Below, in pieces: positions 1-9,446 of a stretch of DNA of 64,000 bases. Source of the stretch: Parvibaculaceae bacterium Mf 1.05b.01 (lineage in GTDB: Bacteria; Pseudomonadota; Alphaproteobacteria; Parvibaculales; Parvibaculaceae); the NCBI GenBank assembly GCA_000509225.1, contig BAOK01000001.1, positions 2,724,168 through 2,788,167 of the forward strand, in the 5' to 3' direction. Position numbers and translations under genes: made by a program. The number at the start of each line of letters is the position of its first letter. The first letter of the stretch is position 1. The notes under the pieces are model-generated. The model had not been told where the DNA came from. It worked only from the letters and a program-made list of their open reading frames with translations, and ran no database searches.

Positions 1-102
1 AAACTGCACAAGAAAAAGGCACGATAGAAACTAAATCTCCGGGACATGGCGCACCCATAGACGGCAACCCCCTTCCGAATGCACAACGAGATATCGGCGA
101 GG

Positions 103-343
103 GGCTTTGTCACAAACTCAAACTGTAAGCACAGGAAAGTCGTCGACGAGTTGCTCAGACTGCAACCAACTCACGCCACGGCCTCAGCGCTGGATCGCGC
201 AGACTGAGATTGAAACGAACAGACATCCAAACCGTTTGCTGAACGATGGAAGGCGGAAAGTGGAGATTTCTATAGCTGATCTAAGTCATTTGATCTTGCT
301 ACTCGATCCACATCTTCAAAGTGATCGAGTTTGTGACAAAGCC
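103..343. repeat. Short element bounded by a perfect 17-bp inverted repeat
   Basis: The ends at 103-119 (GGCTTTGTCACAAACTC) and 327-343 are exact reverse complements, enclosing about 207 bp. The terminal GGCTTTGT resembles outer ends of IS903 (IS5 family) and IS6-family elements, but that is a memory-based resemblance. No transposase is visible inside, and the 8-bp flanks (95-102 and 344-351) do not match, so there is no target-site duplication of that length. A MITE-like or internally deleted IS remnant is the best guess. An open frame at 107-415 crosses both repeats and has no recognisable domain. Confidence 0.5.
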
Positions 344-429
344 GTCTGTAGCTGTTGGCTCGGGCTAGATAACCCTTGCCCGCATTGGATTACCCGAAGA
401 AACAAGATCGATTAGGTGACCAACGAATT

Positions 430-1836
430 TCAATCAACTCCTTCATGGTGGGACGCGAGATCTGCAGCTGCTTGTGATTGCGGTTCAGCTTCAGCTGACT
501 CTTCGTCGGAACCCGCCCTCCACTCCAATAGGAAATACAGAACCAATCCGGCGACCAGCCCCCATGCGGCTCCGTATGTCGCAAGGACGACACCCATTGT
601 ACCTGCGACACCCATTTGAGTATTGTTTTTCATTTCATCGGCGGCAACGCTGATACAAAGGTAACCGGTCACCAGCAGGGTGATCGACAGTGCGATTGGC
701 AAGACTGGCCTGAATAAGGTCACGAGGGGCAAAGCGAACAAGGCCAATAATAGGACAAAGTAGAATGTTCCCGCGCCGCTATAGATGGAGTCCATTGCCC
801 GGCGTCCGTACCGGTAACGCTCGGCCATCGTGACCATAACACCCGTGAACAACGGCCCGGCGAGCCCAGGGAAGGGCGCGAAGAAGCTATGGATCAAGTT
901 GCGAATACCGGTCACCAAGTGAACGCGGTCAACATCTACATCAATGTCTTCATCAGGGCGTAGATGGTCGACGCGGGCCAGAACACTCTTTCCAACAATG
1001 ATATCTCCAAACGCGATGATGTAAGCGATCACGGCCGTCGGTACGGCAAGCAAGAACATATTGGCGTTTGGCATACCGATGCTGAATGGCAGGTAATTCC
1101 ACATTTCAGCAAAGGCGGGTTGTGTGAAACCATACTCGATCTGAGGCAATGAATACTCGCCAAGCGACCAACCAATCGCCATTGCTGCGACCGCGCCCGG
1201 CACCATGCCATAGCTGGACAAGGCTCTGGCCCATCGGTGCGTTTCCGTCATGCGAAGGAAGGACTGTGAAAACAACATATAGGCCGTGATGACGAAGCCA
1301 ATCGTGAGCGATATTGGCGTGGCAGCAAGCCGGCCGCCTTCGGCTATTTCGCCAGTGAACGCGGCGATGCCAGCGCCCATCAAAATACCGGCTTTCATCG
1401 ACTGTGGGATGATATCCACCAGCTTCGATCCCAGGCGCGTGACGCCTAGGACAAAAAAGATGAGCGTCACGATCAGTTGCAGGGCAATCATTGCTTTTAT
1501 CGCGTCAGGGCCCGGTTCAAAATTTCCTAGAAACAGAAGCACGACCGGGATAGCGGGCGTGATCCACCCTGGCACCATGGGCACGCCCAGAAGACTTGGC
1601 AGCAAGAACCCAAGCGCGCTCACAAATACGTAAGCTAAAGCAACATCGTAAGGCAGTCCGAGATAACGTTCGAGAAGCGGTATCATTCCGAGCGCCACCA
1701 CAAAAATGATCAAGGCCTGGATCGCCTCGATCAGTTCCAAACGATAATGGACAAGCGGTAACCGCACCTTGAACGGACCCAAAGGCCAATAAGGCTGTTC
1801 TTCTCCGTGTTTTCTCGTTTTTATCACTCGCTCCAC
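430..1836 (-). CDS. Putative polytopic permease (NCS2/UraA-like fold)
   Basis: A 468-residue integral membrane protein with about a dozen hydrophobic segments from residue 35 to about 440, then a charged acidic tail. The alternating Gly/Pro-rich helices (for example MVPGWITPAIPVVLL and GILMGAGIAAFTGEI) and the AFGDIIVGKSVLAR stretch near the middle resemble NCS2 nucleobase and SulP-type transporters, but the usual purine or uracil permease signatures are not clear, so no substrate is proposed. The start is a GTG at 1836 (a second in-frame GTG lies three codons later). It stands alone, reads toward the window's left end, and no partner gene is next to it. Family assignment is tentative; that it is a membrane transporter is fairly secure. 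Confidence 0.65.
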   Translation of the reverse strand: MERVIKTRKHGEEQPYWPLGPFKVRLPLVHYRLELIEAIQALIIFVVALGMIPLLERYLGLPYDVALAYVFVSALGFLLPSLLGVPMVPGWITPAIPVVLLFLGNFEPGPDAIKAMIALQLIVTLIFFVLGVTRLGSKLVDIIPQSMKAGILMGAGIAAFTGEIAEGGRLAATPISLTIGFVITAYMLFSQSFLRMTETHRWARALSSYGMVPGAVAAMAIGWSLGEYSLPQIEYGFTQPAFAEMWNYLPFSIGMPNANMFLLAVPTAVIAYIIAFGDIIVGKSVLARVDHLRPDEDIDVDVDRVHLVTGIRNLIHSFFAPFPGLAGPLFTGVMVTMAERYRYGRRAMDSIYSGAGTFYFVLLLALFALPLVTLFRPVLPIALSITLLVTGYLCISVAADEMKNNTQMGVAGTMGVVLATYGAAWGLVAGLVLYFLLEWRAGSDEESAEAEPQSQAAADLASHHEGVD

Positions 1837-2224
1837 CCACCCGTGTATACGGTCCCCGCGATTGTTCTCTTGCCTGTATAACTGAAACGACCTGTCCTTA
1901 CCAAAAACTAGGTGCGACCGTATTGGTGATGCAGATCTCTTAGGTGCGGGATGGAGTTGATGGTGCCGCGCGATTGGACCGGACGTCCGTTCGGCGCATC
2001 TTTGCTCAACGACAAATGGGTGAATTTGCAGAATAGCAAAGAGCTGTGAACGGATAGCTAGGAGTTATGAGAGCTGCAGTCGGGTGTTCTCACAACGACG
2101 CAAGGTGGAGCCGGGCGAAAGCTCCAGGAAGGCATTCGGAAGTGTCCCACTCATGTATCCAAATTGACGTGACGCCGTCTACCGAGCGACTGACACCACC
2201 GGATGCTCTGCAAATTTTCGGAAA
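1837..2224. other. Gene-free stretch between permease and tRNA-Ala
   Basis: About 390 bp lie between the permease start and the tRNA. An open frame that reads through the tRNA complement (about 2067-2522) gives the peptide typical of tRNA antisense translation and is not a gene. No repeat or terminator was recognised; the part next to 1836 presumably holds the permease promoter. Confidence 0.5.
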
Positions 2225-2300
<76 letters not shown>

Positions 2301-2490
2301 TTACCTTTTCGTCTGACCCTTGTTCATCTGAATCCGGGGTCAGTGGTCATGCGCTTTGGGTGCGCAATCCAGACGCAATATGTTTTTGCCGTCCGGGTGC
2401 CGGAAACTAGGTCGGGCAGCGCGCCGGATCAAGCAAAACTTGTCCCACTGCGCCTGACTTTCGACAGATTTCCTGTCTTGAGCCGAGCGA

Positions 2491-2904
2491 TCAGATATCG
2501 TCGTCTTTTACACCGGGGATGAGGTCTGACACGTCATCATCGTCTTCATCATCATCACCGGGGAGGAATGCATCCTCTTCATCTTCATCGTCAATGGCGA
2601 GGATATCATCTTCATCATCCCCGTCCGCATCATCGCCGCTGGCAGCCTTTTCTTCAGCGGCCAATTCGTCCAGTGAGGTTTCCGCACCCACGGCCAGATC
2701 GCCCTCTTCTTCCTCATCCGGCTTTTCAGCGGGTGCCTCTTTAGGCGCCGCTGCAACCGGCTCAGGTGCCTTGCGTTTTGCACGTGGCACAACGACTGCT
2801 TCCTCATGGCCGCATTTGGGGCAGACCGTGGGATTTTTGTTGAGGTCATAAAACTTCGCTGCGCATTCGCTGCAAACGCGTTTTGTTCCTAAATCCTGCT
2901 TCAC
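2491..2904 (-). CDS. FYDLN-acid family zinc-ribbon protein
   Basis: A 137-residue protein of the alphaproteobacterial FYDLN-acid (TIGR02300-type) family, whose function is unknown. The first 35 residues form a small zinc ribbon: a CxxC pair, then the name-giving FYDLN motif, then a second CxxC pair (CPKC). A basic patch follows (PRAKRKAPEP), then an Ala/Pro/Glu linker, and the last 70 residues are almost entirely Asp and Glu, ending in DDDI. The gene is transcribed away from aroA, a neighbourhood common in this class. The acidic tail could mimic nucleic acid or bind a basic partner; that is inference. Family assignment is secure. Confidence 0.88.
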   Translation of the reverse strand: MKQDLGTKRVCSECAAKFYDLNKNPTVCPKCGHEEAVVVPRAKRKAPEPVAAAPKEAPAEKPDEEEEGDLAVGAETSLDELAAEEKAASGDDADGDDEDDILAIDDEDEEDAFLPGDDDEDDDDVSDLIPGVKDDDI

Positions 2905-3098
2905 CTAGGCTCTCCCCCAAGGTTTTGTGACTGTAAAATTCCCATTGCCACGATCCGGCGCGCCTGTCAAAACCTATTCGCACGCCAACGGTTCCTTGCC
3001 CATATTATTTCGCAAGATGCCCAAAAAAGGATGGAAGATCGACCCACACAAATGAGAGCCCTAAGACTGGTTCGTTTGTGCTGGATCGGCAATACGCA

Positions 3099-4430
3099 AT
3101 GACCCTAACCGCCTCCCCTTCCAGGTCCCTTAGCGGACATATTACCGTTCCGGGCGACAAGTCCATCTCCCATCGCGCCCTTATTCTAGGGGCCCTGGCG
3201 GTCGGCACAACGCATGTGACAGGCCTACTTGAAGGTGAGGACGTTCTGGCCACTGCTGAGGCCATGCGGGCGCTTGGCGCCACTGTCTCGCGCATTGGCG
3301 ATGGCGCCTGGGAGGTAACCGGCGTGGGCGTTGGCGGGCTTTCAGAACCCGCCACGGCGCTTGATTTCGGCAATTCCGGCACTGGCGCGCGGCTAGTGAT
3401 GGGGCTCGTTGCCGGACATCCGATCACGGCGACCTTTGTCGGCGATGCATCGCTTTCAAAGCGCCCTATGGGCCGGGTCATCACACCCCTCACCGAGATG
3501 GGCGCTGAATTTCACGCTCGCGAAGGTGGCCGCATGCCACTTACTGTAGCGGGCGCCGCGGTCGCGCTGCCCATCACCTACCCGTTGCCGGTCGCTTCCG
3601 CGCAGGTGAAATCTGCTGTCTTGCTGGCGGGCCTTAACGCGCCTGGACAGACGACGGTCATAGAGCCTCACCCAACGCGCGATCACACAGAACGGATGCT
3701 TCGGGCGTTCGGCGCCGAGGTGACTGTTGAGCCTGGCCCTCAGGAAGTGACTGTCATCCGTGTCACCGGCCAAACCGAGCTCACACCCTCAGATGTCATT
3801 GTCCCGGCTGACCCTTCGTCTGCCGCATTTCCTATCGTGGCAGCACTGACCACGCCAGGTTCTGATGTGACTGTGACGGGCGTCATGATGAACCCTCACC
3901 GTATTGGGCTTTACACGACCCTTATCGAGATGGGTGCGAACATCGACATTCAAAACCAGCGCGAGGAGAGCGGCGAGCCAGTCGCAGACCTGCGCGTTCA
4001 AACCAGCGCCCTTAAGGGCATTGAGGTTCCGCTTGAGCGCGCACCATCCATGATTGATGAATATCCTGTGCTCGCCGTGGCCGCGGCCCATGCAGAGGGC
4101 ACGACCATCATGCGGGGCGCCGCAGAACTCCGGGTGAAGGAGAGTGACCGAGTGGCAGCTACAGTCGCGGGCCTTCAGGCAAACGGAGTCCCAGTCGAAG
4201 AATTTGACGATGGCATGGCCATTACCGGGGCGCCAGGTGCGGTTGCCGGTGGCGGCACAGTGCTCACCCATATGGACCACCGGATTGCCATGTCCTTCCT
4301 GACATTAGGGTTTGGCGCCCAAAAACCAGTGATCATCGATGAGGGTGAAATGATAGCCACGAGCTTCCCAGATTATGTCGCATTGATGCGGGGCCTCGGC
4401 GCGACTCTCTCATCAGAGGCGAATTCATGA
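3099..4430 (+). CDS. aroA: 3-phosphoshikimate 1-carboxyvinyltransferase (EPSP synthase, class II type)
   Basis: Catalyses the sixth shikimate-pathway step, joining phosphoenolpyruvate to shikimate-3-phosphate in the cytoplasm. Seen: [10 protein letters not shown] near residue 19, the PEP-site loop GNSGTGAR at 91-98, [30 protein letters not shown], and RVKESDR near the C-terminus. These follow the class II (Agrobacterium CP4-like) pattern closely over the full length (443 residues). Gly94 occupies the place where CP4 has the alanine linked to glyphosate tolerance. The ATG at 3099 is preferred because it places the conserved DKSISHR at the usual distance; an in-frame GTG at 3078 would add seven residues. 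The stop overlaps the cmk start by 4 bp (ATGA), so the two are translationally coupled. Confidence 0.96.
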   Translation: MTLTASPSRSLSGHITVPGDKSISHRALILGALAVGTTHVTGLLEGEDVLATAEAMRALGATVSRIGDGAWEVTGVGVGGLSEPATALDFGNSGTGARLVMGLVAGHPITATFVGDASLSKRPMGRVITPLTEMGAEFHAREGGRMPLTVAGAAVALPITYPLPVASAQVKSAVLLAGLNAPGQTTVIEPHPTRDHTERMLRAFGAEVTVEPGPQEVTVIRVTGQTELTPSDVIVPADPSSAAFPIVAALTTPGSDVTVTGVMMNPHRIGLYTTLIEMGANIDIQNQREESGEPVADLRVQTSALKGIEVPLERAPSMIDEYPVLAVAAAHAEGTTIMRGAAELRVKESDRVAATVAGLQANGVPVEEFDDGMAITGAPGAVAGGGTVLTHMDHRIAMSFLTLGFGAQKPVIIDEGEMIATSFPDYVALMRGLGATLSSEANS

Positions 4431-5062
4431 TCATCGCTGTTGACGGGCCTGCCGCTGCGGGGAAAGGCACTCTTGCGCGCGCCTTGGCAGAGCATTTCGG
4501 CTACGCCTATCTCGACACAGGCTCTTTATATAGGGGCGTGGCCCATGCGGTGCTCATGAGCGGATCTCAGCCCCAGGACGAGGTGGCCGGGGTGGAGGCG
4601 GCTGAAACCCTTGATCCGGCGCAAATTGACCCTGTGGCCATCCGCACCCCGGAGGTGAGCGAAGCCGCCTCTGTTGTGGCGGCAATGCCAGCGGTCCGGG
4701 CGGCCATTCTCGCGTTTCAGCGCCGGTTTGCCGAAACTCCGCCAAAGGGGGAACCTGGTGCCATTTTGGACGGTCGGGACATTGGAACAGTGGTCTGTCC
4801 CGATGCCGATGTGAAACTTTATGTCACCGCAAGCGCAGAAATCCGCGCCCATAGGCGGTGGCTTGAACTCAAGGGGTCGGGGTCTGACCTCTCTGAGGCA
4901 CAAGTTCTAGCGGATGTGAAGGAAAGAGACGCCCGGGATACAGACCGGGCCACCTCACCTATGCGTCCGGCTAACGACGCGCACTTGCTCGACACCTCCA
5001 ATTTGTCTATAGAAGCGGCGTTCGGCGCTGCCGTCGCACTAATCGAGCAGTCAAGGGGCTAG
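4427..5062 (+). CDS. cmk: (d)CMP kinase
   Basis: Phosphorylates CMP and dCMP using ATP, a nucleotide-salvage and precursor step in the cytoplasm. The 211-residue protein opens with the P-loop [11 protein letters not shown] (residues 7-17), followed by [10 protein letters not shown], which binds the cytidine nucleotide. Further on are [10 protein letters not shown] and the lid region with RDARDTDR. Length matches the family. It overlaps aroA by 4 bp and precedes rpsA, the aroA-cmk-rpsA order being widespread in proteobacteria. A 196-bp gap before rpsA leaves room for a separate rpsA promoter. Confidence 0.96.
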   Translation: MIIAVDGPAAAGKGTLARALAEHFGYAYLDTGSLYRGVAHAVLMSGSQPQDEVAGVEAAETLDPAQIDPVAIRTPEVSEAASVVAAMPAVRAAILAFQRRFAETPPKGEPGAILDGRDIGTVVCPDADVKLYVTASAEIRAHRRWLELKGSGSDLSEAQVLADVKERDARDTDRATSPMRPANDAHLLDTSNLSIEAAFGAAVALIEQSRG

Positions 5063-5258
5063 GCGTTTTTCGGAACCATCCGAAAGGCGACAGACGGCCC
5101 CGTTTTGGCGTTTCCAGTTTATGGGCCCGATTTTGCGGTGAGAGCATCGGCATAAACCCAATTTCCATGGGCAATGGGCGCCTCAATAGACCCGCTTGCC
5201 AAGACCCTCGGAGCCAACCGTCGGCAGGAATAGATAAGTCATTTTAGGAGAACCAATT

Positions 5259-6968
5259 TTGGTCGACTCACTTAACCCTACGCGCGACGAATTCGCCGCG
5301 CTTCTTGAAGAGAGCTTCTCAGCGAATGAAGGTGCTGAAGGTTCCGTCGTCAAAGGCAAAGTCGTTGCTATCGAGAACGATCTCGCCATTGTCGATGTTG
5401 GTCTGAAAACTGAAGGCCGCATTCCTCTCAAAGAATTTGGCGCCCCAGGCAAGCCAGCCGAAATGGCCGTTGGCGACGAAGTTGAGGTTTTCCTCGACCG
5501 GATCGAAAACGCGATGGGCGAAGCTGTTCTCAGCCGTGAAAAAGCGAAACGCGAAGAAAGCTGGGTTCGTCTTGAAACAGCCTTCGAAGCGAACGAACGC
5601 GTTGAAGGTCATATCTTCGGTCGCGTTAAAGGTGGCTTCACAGTTGACCTTGATGGCGCCGTGGCCTTCCTGCCAGGCAGCCAGGTGGACATTCGCCCTG
5701 TACGCGATGTGACGCCGCTTCTTAATATTCCACAGCCATTCCAGATCCTGAAAATGGACAAGCGCCGCGGCAACATTGTTGTGTCCCGCCGGGCGGTTCT
5801 GGAAGAAACACGTGCGGAACAACGCCTTGAGCTTATCGAAACGCTCAAAGAAGGCGATGTACGCGATGGTGTGGTTAAGAACATCACCGATTACGGTGCG
5901 TTCGTGGATCTTGGCGGCGTTGACGGCCTCCTGCACGTCACCGACATTGCATGGCGCCGTGTGAACCATCCAAGCGAAGTTCTCACCATTGGTGAGACTG
6001 TGAAAATTCAGGTCATCAAGGTGAACCCTGAAACACAGCGCATCTCGCTTGGTATGAAACAGCTTGAGGCTGATCCATGGGAAGGCGTCGAAGCCAAGTA
6101 TCCACTGGATTCCCGCTTCAAAGGCCGCGTGACAAACATCACGGATTACGGTGCATTTGTGGAACTGGAACCTGGTGTCGAAGGCCTTGTTCACGTCTCC
6201 GAAATGAGCTGGACCAAGAAGAACGTACATCCAGGCAAGATCGTGTCTACCTCTCAGGAAGTAGAAGTGCAGGTTCTGGAAGTCGATCCTGTGAAGCGTC
6301 GTATTTCGCTTGGCCTGAAGCAGTGCATGGACAATCCATGGGCCGCATTCGAAGATCGTTTCCCGCAAGGCACGAAGGTCGAAGGCGAGATCAAGAACAT
6401 CACCGAGTTTGGTCTGTTTGTTGGTCTCGACGAAGATGTCGACGGCATGGTTCACCTTTCCGATCTGGACTGGAACCGGTCGGGCGAAGAAGCCCTTCAG
6501 GATTACCAGAAGGGTCAGGTGGTCAATGCGGTTGTCCTCGACGTGGACACGGAAAAAGAACGCATCTCCCTTGGCATCAAGCAGCTTGATGGCGATCCGT
6601 TCGAAAGCGTTGGTGGCCTCACCAAAGGTGCAACCATCACGTGTACCGTTACTGCGATCCAGGATTCCGGCATCGAAGTCAGTGTCGGCGAAGAAGACTT
6701 CACAGCCTTCATCCGCCGGGCAGACCTTAGCCGTGATCGTTCCGAACAGCGCCCAGAGCGGTACGCTGTTGGTGACAAGATCGATGCGCGTCTGACGAAT
6801 ATTGACCGTGCGTCTCGTCGTCTGTCGCTCTCCATCAAATCGCTGGAAATTGCGGAAGAAAAGGAAGCCGTCGCACAGTATGGCTCTTCCGACAGCGGTG
6901 CGTCACTTGGCGACATTCTGGGTGCAGCCCTTAAGGGCGCAGACGGAAACGACGAAGGCGACAAGTAA
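5259..6968 (+). CDS. rpsA: 30S ribosomal protein S1
   Basis: Binds mRNA on the 30S subunit and helps initiation on structured or weak-Shine-Dalgarno messages. The 569-residue protein holds six S1 (OB-fold) repeats; repeats 3 to 5 are most alike, each with a version of NITDYGAFVDLGGVDGLLHV followed by a stretch ending in RISLG.KQ. The start is an uncommon TTG at 5259, with AGGAG at 5246-5250 giving good spacing; no better ATG lies upstream of the conserved N-terminus. Codon use is strongly biased as expected for an abundant ribosomal protein. Long antisense open frames over this gene are shadows of that bias. Confidence 0.97.
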   Translation: MVDSLNPTRDEFAALLEESFSANEGAEGSVVKGKVVAIENDLAIVDVGLKTEGRIPLKEFGAPGKPAEMAVGDEVEVFLDRIENAMGEAVLSREKAKREESWVRLETAFEANERVEGHIFGRVKGGFTVDLDGAVAFLPGSQVDIRPVRDVTPLLNIPQPFQILKMDKRRGNIVVSRRAVLEETRAEQRLELIETLKEGDVRDGVVKNITDYGAFVDLGGVDGLLHVTDIAWRRVNHPSEVLTIGETVKIQVIKVNPETQRISLGMKQLEADPWEGVEAKYPLDSRFKGRVTNITDYGAFVELEPGVEGLVHVSEMSWTKKNVHPGKIVSTSQEVEVQVLEVDPVKRRISLGLKQCMDNPWAAFEDRFPQGTKVEGEIKNITEFGLFVGLDEDVDGMVHLSDLDWNRSGEEALQDYQKGQVVNAVVLDVDTEKERISLGIKQLDGDPFESVGGLTKGATITCTVTAIQDSGIEVSVGEEDFTAFIRRADLSRDRSEQRPERYAVGDKIDARLTNIDRASRRLSLSIKSLEIAEEKEAVAQYGSSDSGASLGDILGAALKGADGNDEGDK

Positions 6969-7023
6969 GTCTCGGCCAGATATGATGGGGACAAGTTAGT
7001 TCCCGTCTGTCTGGAGAGTTTTC

Positions 7024-7968
7024 ATGTCACTCGACATCGAAACCATTATTGACAGGCGGCGCCTCAAGCGCCGCCTTTCTCTTTGGCGCATTGCCGCGCT
7101 CGTCGCCCTTGGCCTCGCGATCATCGCTTTTCTGCCAAGTTCGGGCTTAAGCCCTGTCGGCGACCATGTTGCCCGCGTCACGGTAAGCGGCATCATTGTT
7201 GATGATCGCGCCCAACAACAGCTCATTCGCGAGATCGGCGACGATGACAGCGTCAAGGCACTGATGCTCTACATTGACAGTCCCGGGGGCACAACGACCG
7301 GTTCCGAAGCGCTGTTTGAGACTGTGCGGGAAGTATCTGAAACGAAACCCGTGGTGGCCGTTCTGGGGACTGTCGCAGCATCGGGTGGCTATATTGCAGC
7401 GCTCAGCGCAGACCATATCGTGTCGCGCGGCAATACAATCACTGGCTCTATCGGCGTCTTTTTCCAGCTCACACAGCTTACAGGGCTCATGGAAACCATC
7501 GGGGTGGATGTGGACTATGTGCGCTCAGGCGAACTGAAAGCACAGCCCAACCCCTATGAAGACCCACCCAGAGAGGCCATTGCCTCCACGCAAGCCATGG
7601 TCGATGCGTCTTATGACTGGTTCCTCGACCTTGTGGTGGACCGACGTGGGCTTGAGGAAGAAACCGCCCGGACATTGAGCGATGGCCGTATCTATACCGG
7701 CTTTCAAGCGCTGGAGAATGGGCTTGTGGATGCCATTGGCGGTGAAGAGGTCGCGCGCAACTGGCTCTTTGACGAACATGAAGTCGGCCAGGACCTGCCA
7801 ACCGAAGAGTGGGTGGTTTATGACGAGACAGGCTTCGGACTTATTTCAAGCGATGCCACGGCCAACTTTATTGTCTCTGTTTTATCGTCTGTAGGCGAAA
7901 AAACTATTGCAGCAAAGGGACTTACGCTTGACGGACTGGTCAGCGTTTGGCAACCTGACCGCCGTTAA
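7024..7968 (+). CDS. sppA: Signal peptide peptidase SppA (36K type)
   Basis: A membrane-anchored serine protease that degrades signal peptides left after secretion. A basic N-terminus (RRRLKRR) precedes one transmembrane segment at about 22-38. The S49 catalytic dyad is visible: Ser120 in TVAASGGYIAAL and Lys172 in SGELKAQPNPYE. SPGGTTTGSE at 86-95 is the usual oxyanion-loop region. At 314 residues it is the short single-domain form rather than the duplicated 67K enzyme. It lies 55 bp after rpsA and before ihfB, an order seen in many alphaproteobacteria. Confidence 0.94.
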   Translation: MSLDIETIIDRRRLKRRLSLWRIAALVALGLAIIAFLPSSGLSPVGDHVARVTVSGIIVDDRAQQQLIREIGDDDSVKALMLYIDSPGGTTTGSEALFETVREVSETKPVVAVLGTVAASGGYIAALSADHIVSRGNTITGSIGVFFQLTQLTGLMETIGVDVDYVRSGELKAQPNPYEDPPREAIASTQAMVDASYDWFLDLVVDRRGLEEETARTLSDGRIYTGFQALENGLVDAIGGEEVARNWLFDEHEVGQDLPTEEWVVYDETGFGLISSDATANFIVSVLSSVGEKTIAAKGLTLDGLVSVWQPDRR

Positions 7969-8089
7969 AGAGATGCCAGCAATTACGCATGCTGGCTCAA
8001 TCCGGGGTGTAGCAGGCCGGTCTCCCGTGTCAGGGAGATTCAAAGCAGAGCTCTCTTAAGAGGGGTCTCAAGGTCAGAAGGGGCGATTC

Positions 8090-8422
8090 ATGATCAAATC
8101 CGAACTTGTCGCCAAGCTCGCCCAAGCCAACCCGCATCTCTATCAGCGCGACGTTGAGCGGATTGTTTCCACTATTTTTGATGAAATCGGCGAAGCGCTC
8201 GCGCGCGGTGATCGGGTCGAGCTGCGCGGCTTTGGCGCCTTCTCCGTCAAAAGCCGCCCTGCACGGGTCGGAAGAAATCCACGGACTGGCCAACCCGTTG
8301 AAGTCGCAGAGAAATTTGTGCCGTTCTTCAAGACCGGCAAGGAATTGCGAGACCGGCTGAATAGCGAGACGGAAACGACTGCCGCTCCTGTCCCGAGCGA
8401 ACCTGTTTCAAGCTCAGACTAG
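8090..8422 (+). CDS. ihfB: Integration host factor subunit beta
   Basis: Small DNA-bending protein that pairs with IHF-alpha (not in this window). The 110-residue sequence shows the HU/IHF fold: helices with [21 protein letters not shown], the beta saddle [12 protein letters not shown], and the DNA-intercalating arm [12 protein letters not shown] low-complexity Pro/Ser/Thr tail of about 18 residues follows the conserved core. A 121-bp gap after sppA suggests its own promoter. Assignment to beta rather than HU or IHF-alpha rests on the R(N)PRTG arm, the initial helix and the position upstream of lapA and pyrF. Confidence 0.93.
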   Translation: MIKSELVAKLAQANPHLYQRDVERIVSTIFDEIGEALARGDRVELRGFGAFSVKSRPARVGRNPRTGQPVEVAEKFVPFFKTGKELRDRLNSETETTAAPVPSEPVSSSD

Positions 8423-8539
8423 ATTTCTGATTCTGATGTTTCTGGCGATTGATCTGCTTGGTCTGTTCTCTACTGCCCGAGCTTCACTATATGTTTTGTG
8501 TGACCTTCTAAACGAGGTCCCTACCTGGAGGAGATGCAC

Positions 8540-9031
8540 ATGACCGCGACACGAACCTGGACTGTTTACCTCTCCGGCGAAATCCATACGGATTGGCGCG
8601 AACAAATTGCTCACGGCGTACAGGAACTGAGCCTTCCGGTGAGCCTCGTCGCCCCGGTTACCGATCACGCATCCAGCGATGATTGTGGTGTGACGATTTT
8701 GGGCGATGAAGAGCAAAGCTTCTGGAAAGACAATAAGGGCGCGAAAGTGAATGCCATCCGCACCCGTGCCCTGATCGAAGATGCCGACATTGTGGTTGTT
8801 CGCTTTGGCGACAAATACAAGCAGTGGAATGCTGCCTTTGACGCGGGCTATGCCGCTGCGCTTGGCAAATCCATCATCACCTTGCACGACCCAAGCCTGA
8901 CGCACCCGCTGAAGGAAGTAGACGGCGCTGCGATGGCTGTGGCTGAAGAGCCATCGCAAGTGGTGCAGATCCTCGACTACGTCATCAACGGGCGCTTACC
9001 GTCCTCACAGCGCGCTCAGGCAGCCGAGTAA
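8540..9031 (+). CDS. YtoQ family protein
   Basis: A 163-residue cytoplasmic protein of the YtoQ family, related by fold to nucleoside 2-deoxyribosyltransferase-like proteins; the reaction is not known. Seen: VYLSGEIHTDWR at the start, then an aspartate-rich DADIVVVRFGDKYKQWNAAFDAGYAAALGK segment in which the Arg-Phe-Gly and Trp-Asn-Ala-Ala residues are typical, and ITLHDPSLTHPLKE near the end. The ATG at 8540 is chosen because GGAGGAG (8527-8533) sits 6 nt before it; the in-frame ATG at 8534 would have no spacing. It is followed 12 bp later by the lapA-like gene. Confidence 0.82.
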   Translation: MTATRTWTVYLSGEIHTDWREQIAHGVQELSLPVSLVAPVTDHASSDDCGVTILGDEEQSFWKDNKGAKVNAIRTRALIEDADIVVVRFGDKYKQWNAAFDAGYAAALGKSIITLHDPSLTHPLKEVDGAAMAVAEEPSQVVQILDYVINGRLPSSQRAQAAE

Positions 9032-9043
9032 CAGGACGGGCAT

Positions 9044-9373
9044 ATGCGGATCCTTCGGTGGCTGCTTCTTATACCGATAGCGGGAATTTCGCTCTATCTG
9101 GCGCTCGCCAATCGCCATGATGTGCTCTTTAGCCTGGACCCGTTCACACCAGAAACGCCTGCGCTGGCGCTTCAGCTTCCGCTGATATTGGTGATCTTTT
9201 TGAGTGTTTTGGTGGGCTTGCTGTTGGGCGGTGCATCCGCCTGGGCACGGCAGGGCAAGTGGCGCAAGGAAGCCCGCCAGGGGCGGCGCGATGTGAAACG
9301 GCTGTCTGACGAAATCGTCGAATCCTCTGAAAACCTGCCGGTTCCAACGACGGCGCCCGATCGGACAGTCTGA
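9044..9373 (+). CDS. LapA domain (DUF1049) inner-membrane protein
   Basis: A 109-residue membrane protein with two transmembrane segments: residues about 5-20 and about 46-65, followed by a basic cytoplasmic tail (ARQGKWRKEARQGRRDVKRL). The LALANRHDVLFSLDPF segment between the helices is typical of the LapA/YciS family, which in enterobacteria acts with LapB on lipopolysaccharide assembly control. LapB is not present here. In alphaproteobacteria this gene often lies between ihfB and pyrF or trpF, as seen here. Function by analogy only. Confidence 0.82.
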   Translation: MRILRWLLLIPIAGISLYLALANRHDVLFSLDPFTPETPALALQLPLILVIFLSVLVGLLLGGASAWARQGKWRKEARQGRRDVKRLSDEIVESSENLPVPTTAPDRTV

Positions 9374-9446
9374 AGGTCTGCGTCTCTTTGTCTGACACTT
9401 GGTGCTCGCTCGACAATGCTCTATAACGGCGAAAATGGAGCATGCG

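Noticed and set aside
107..415. Open frame crossing the inverted-repeat element
   Set aside because: It begins with TTG inside one repeat, has no ribosome site and no recognisable domain.
5319..6455. Long antisense open frame over rpsA
   Set aside because: Produced by the strong codon bias of rpsA; no family resemblance.
7975..7996. Hairpin GCCAGCA/TGCTGGC after sppA
   Set aside because: Seven-bp stem without a U-run; too weak to call a terminator.
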